A stretch of 8,657 nucleotides of DNA from Verrucomicrobiota bacterium. GTDB taxonomy: Bacteria; Verrucomicrobiota; Verrucomicrobiia; Limisphaerales; JACRJZ01. The stretch is from the NCBI GenBank assembly GCA_022711695.1, contig JAKLEJ010000124.1, positions 1 to 8,657 on the forward strand. The letters are read 5' to 3'. Below, in pieces: positions 7,321 to 8,657 of the stretch (positions are counted from its first letter, which is position 1; the number at the start of each line of letters is the position of its first letter). Made by a program: the position numbers and the translations under genes. The notes beneath the pieces are model-generated. The model had not been told where the DNA came from, did not search any database, and saw only the letters and a list, made by a program, of their open reading frames with translations.

Positions 7321-8657
7321 GGATCTGCTCGTGTTGTTCGCGGTCGAATCCGTTGCGAACCAGCAATTCGTCCAGGCTCTCCTGCTGTCCGGAGGCCCCG
7401 CCCAGGCGGGGCAGGAGCCGGTCGAATAGAATTTGCACCATACCGCTCAGCTCCGGGCGGGTCCGGCAGGCGGCGGCAAACCGGTCCATCTCGAGGCGGC
7501 AGGCGGGCGGCAGCGCGCCCTTGTCGGCGCGCAGCCACACCGGCATGTGCAGGGCGTAATAGCTCGGCGGCAGCAGGGCCCGGGCGTCGGACAAAAGCTC
7601 GGCGCGGGTGCCGTGCTCGTTGATGGCAAAATCATAGACCACCGGCTCCATCGCGAACGGCAGGGCCGCCTGCAGTTGCGTCTTGGCGCCGGACATGATG
7701 TCCCGCAGGCGCTGCTGAGCGCGGGCCTTGTGGCCAGGCGCAAAGATGAACCCCATGCCGCCGCCGGACATGCCGCCCAGCATCCAGAACCCCCAGAACG
7801 CCTCCCCGAATTCCTGGCGCACCCGCTCGATCAGCGTCTCGGTGAACAGATTGGTCGCCCAGGGAATGACCGTCTGGATGGGACCCTGGAAATTGCGCGT
7901 GGTGAGCGCGCCCACGCGGCGGACGTCGCCGGCTCCCAACGCTTCGAGGATCTCATCGAGAATCCCGATGGCTTCCTGGCGTCCCTGCCACTCGGACGGC
8001 GAACGGAGCAGGTATTTCTCGGTGACCATCTCGAGGATGGGCCCGACGTTCTGGGCCATCCCCCCGTGGACCAGCACGAGGCATTCCTGGAGGAGTTGCC
8101 GGGTCTTGGCCGAGGCCTCCGCCTCGCCCAGGATGCGATGAGCCGGCATGAGACGCCCCCGGCTGATGCCGAACTCCGGGTCGCCCTCGGCCGCCAAAAC
8201 GCCGCTGATCAGCTTCATCCCGGGCCAGACGCCGCCCGAATCCTGCCATCCGCCGCCGGACCCACCCAGCCACTCGCCCAAAAGCGCCCGCGCCAGCACC
8301 AACCGGCGCTCGTCTTCCTCCAGCGGCCCGGTCAAGGACTTGGCCTGGCCGGTGGCCCGCATGCACACGGAGATGAGACACGCCAGCAAATTGGTCGAAA
8401 CCGCCAGGCGCGACCCCTTGGGGATGTCATTGACGGAGCTGACGATCTCGAGTCCGCAGCCGCGGCCGGCCATCTGGGCGAGCAGATCGGCCAGGCTCTG
8501 GCCGGAGCCTTCGATGCCGGGGGGCACGATCCCCGAGGCGATCACCGCCGCCTTGAGGAGCCCGAGGTAATCGCGCGCGAAATCGAACACCTCCGCCAGG
8601 CTCTCGATCGTGGCCGTGGCCCCGAGGTCCACGCTGGTCAGCCGGAGCACCGGTTCG
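6038..8657 (-). CDS. Fused GHMP sugar kinase and UDPGP-type nucleotidyltransferase (N-terminus outside window)
   Basis: The minus frame is open from the right edge to TAG at 6038-6040 and shows 872 residues. The first in-window start is GTG 8650, but the frame continues upstream (Glu-Pro) and homology to the FKP kinase domain already covers VLRLTSVDLG. The true start is therefore outside the window. Numbering from GTG 8650, the kinase part (1 to about 345) has IPKGSRLAVST (76-86), GGGWQDSGG (132-140) and LGGMSGGGMGF (291-301), matching the order of FKP kinase motifs. A linker of unknown fold follows (about 346-450). The UDPGP-like part then has LAAGVGSR (502-509), Lys518, HPVGHW (651-656), NIDTLGADADP (685-695), RLEDRGGG (716-723) and YYNSNTCWVDI (750-760). 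Inferred role: cytoplasmic phosphorylation of a free sugar at C1, then transfer to a nucleotide. The sugar and nucleotide are unknown. The altered kinase loops leave open a pseudokinase or regulatory role. Confidence 0.9.
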   Translation of the reverse strand, partial: EPVLRLTSVDLGATATIESLAEVFDFARDYLGLLKAAVIASGIVPPGIEGSGQSLADLLAQMAGRGCGLEIVSSVNDIPKGSRLAVSTNLLACLISVCMRATGQAKSLTGPLEEDERRLVLARALLGEWLGGSGGGWQDSGGVWPGMKLISGVLAAEGDPEFGISRGRLMPAHRILGEAEASAKTRQLLQECLVLVHGGMAQNVGPILEMVTEKYLLRSPSEWQGRQEAIGILDEILEALGAGDVRRVGALTTRNFQGPIQTVIPWATNLFTETLIERVRQEFGEAFWGFWMLGGMSGGGMGFIFAPGHKARAQQRLRDIMSGAKTQLQAALPFAMEPVVYDFAINEHGTRAELLSDARALLPPSYYALHMPVWLRADKGALPPACRLEMDRFAAACRTRPELSGMVQILFDRLLPRLGGASGQQESLDELLVRNGFDREQHEQIRADLKHGRIGLSQNRLPVNADIRDVHEGDVVDGALALKPEMREAGLAALARGELAVVTLAAGVGSRWTQGAGVVKALHPFCRLGGRHRSFIEAHLAKSRRIGRMAGRPLPHVITTSYLTHRPIEEYLASVGNYGYEGPLLLSPGRAVGLRLVPMVRDLRFLWEEMPQQLLDEQQQKVRGSLRQALLNWAQAAGEGSDYTDNLPQQCLHPVGHWFEAPNLLRNGVLARLLETHPNLRHLLVHNIDTLGADADPGFFGLHLAQKSCLTFEVITRRLEDRGGGLARVKGQLRLVEGLAMPREEDEFVLRYYNSNTCWVDIDRLLAAFGLDRADLANLEKVTDAVRALAARVPTYVTVKDVKKRWGHGQEDVFPVAQFEKLWVDMTTLPEIESRFVAAPRLRGQQLKDQAQLDGWLRNGSAAHVETLCAWA
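7616..8657 (-). other. FKP-like GHMP kinase domain with divergent ATP-binding loops (partial)
   Basis: The region aligns by eye with the kinase half of Bacteroides FKP: RLTSVDLGA, then IPKGSRLAVST, then GGGWQDSGGVWPGMKL, then LVHGGMAQNVGPILEMV, then GFWMLGGMSGGGMGF. The GGWQD stretch with its Asp (residue 137) is intact. The phosphate-binding loop that is normally P-x-x-x-G-L-G-S/T-S-S reads P-K-G-S-R-L-A-V-S-T, so both loop glycines are replaced. The usual TG-x-x-R-x-A-K stretch has become HGGMAQNV. The upstream GG-W-T-D type motif would lie beyond the window edge. Confidence 0.78.

Noticed and set aside
5149..7429. Plus-strand open frames over the gap and the end of the kinase/transferase gene (5149-5874, 5549-7429)
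   Set aside because: They start in repeats and continue as antisense of the fused enzyme. There are no domains, and the same peptides recur from both repeat copies.
8648..8650. GTG 8650 as the start of the fused enzyme
   Set aside because: The frame stays open to the window edge (Glu-Pro upstream) and homology to FKP-like kinases is already in progress at this point, so the codon is most likely internal.

Overview
The window is GC-rich and shows two large genes, both on the minus strand and both cut by the window edges. An 851-base gap between them (5187-6037) is filled with repeats. The lineage is most likely Verrucomicrobiota. The evidence is a giant exported protein combining concanavalin-like, lamin-tail and CotH-kinase modules, and gap repeats whose chance translations resemble spurious 'hypothetical proteins' I remember from that phylum. 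This is inference; no rRNA or other phylogenetic marker is present.

Right part (6038-8657, minus): the C-terminal 872 codons of a fused sugar-activating enzyme. Its N-terminal half is a GHMP kinase of the type found in bifunctional fucokinase/GDP-fucose pyrophosphorylase (FKP). Its C-terminal half belongs to the UDP-glucose/UDP-N-acetylhexosamine pyrophosphorylase superfamily. As I know FKP, its kinase half is C-terminal, so the order here is reversed. Several glycine-rich nucleotide-binding motifs are altered. The start codon lies outside the window. A sugar kinase joined to a sugar-1-phosphate nucleotidyltransferase suggests salvage of a free sugar into a nucleotide sugar, but the substrate cannot be read from the sequence.

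Middle (5187-6037): I see no credible gene. It holds two direct copies of a repeat of about 270 bp (5301-5568 and 5737-6009) with a 70-bp core identical in both. Between them, and overlapping the second copy, is a 141-bp element (5623-5763) bounded by perfect 10-bp inverted repeats and built from short hairpins. One stem pair is exchanged in a compensatory way between related hairpins. This looks like a REP/BIME-like or non-autonomous mobile element; no transposase is visible.

Left part (1-5186, minus): the first 1,728 codons of one uninterrupted reading frame for a secreted modular protein. In order it has a signal peptide, concanavalin/LamG-like module, Ig-like modules, a second concanavalin-like module, three lamin-tail domains, a carbohydrate-binding-like module and a CotH-type kinase domain with its Asp residues in place. 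The C-terminus lies outside the window.

The two genes face the same way but are separated by the repeat block, so a shared transcript is doubtful and no functional link is evident. The long plus-strand open frames across 36-5141 are antisense shadows of the exported protein.
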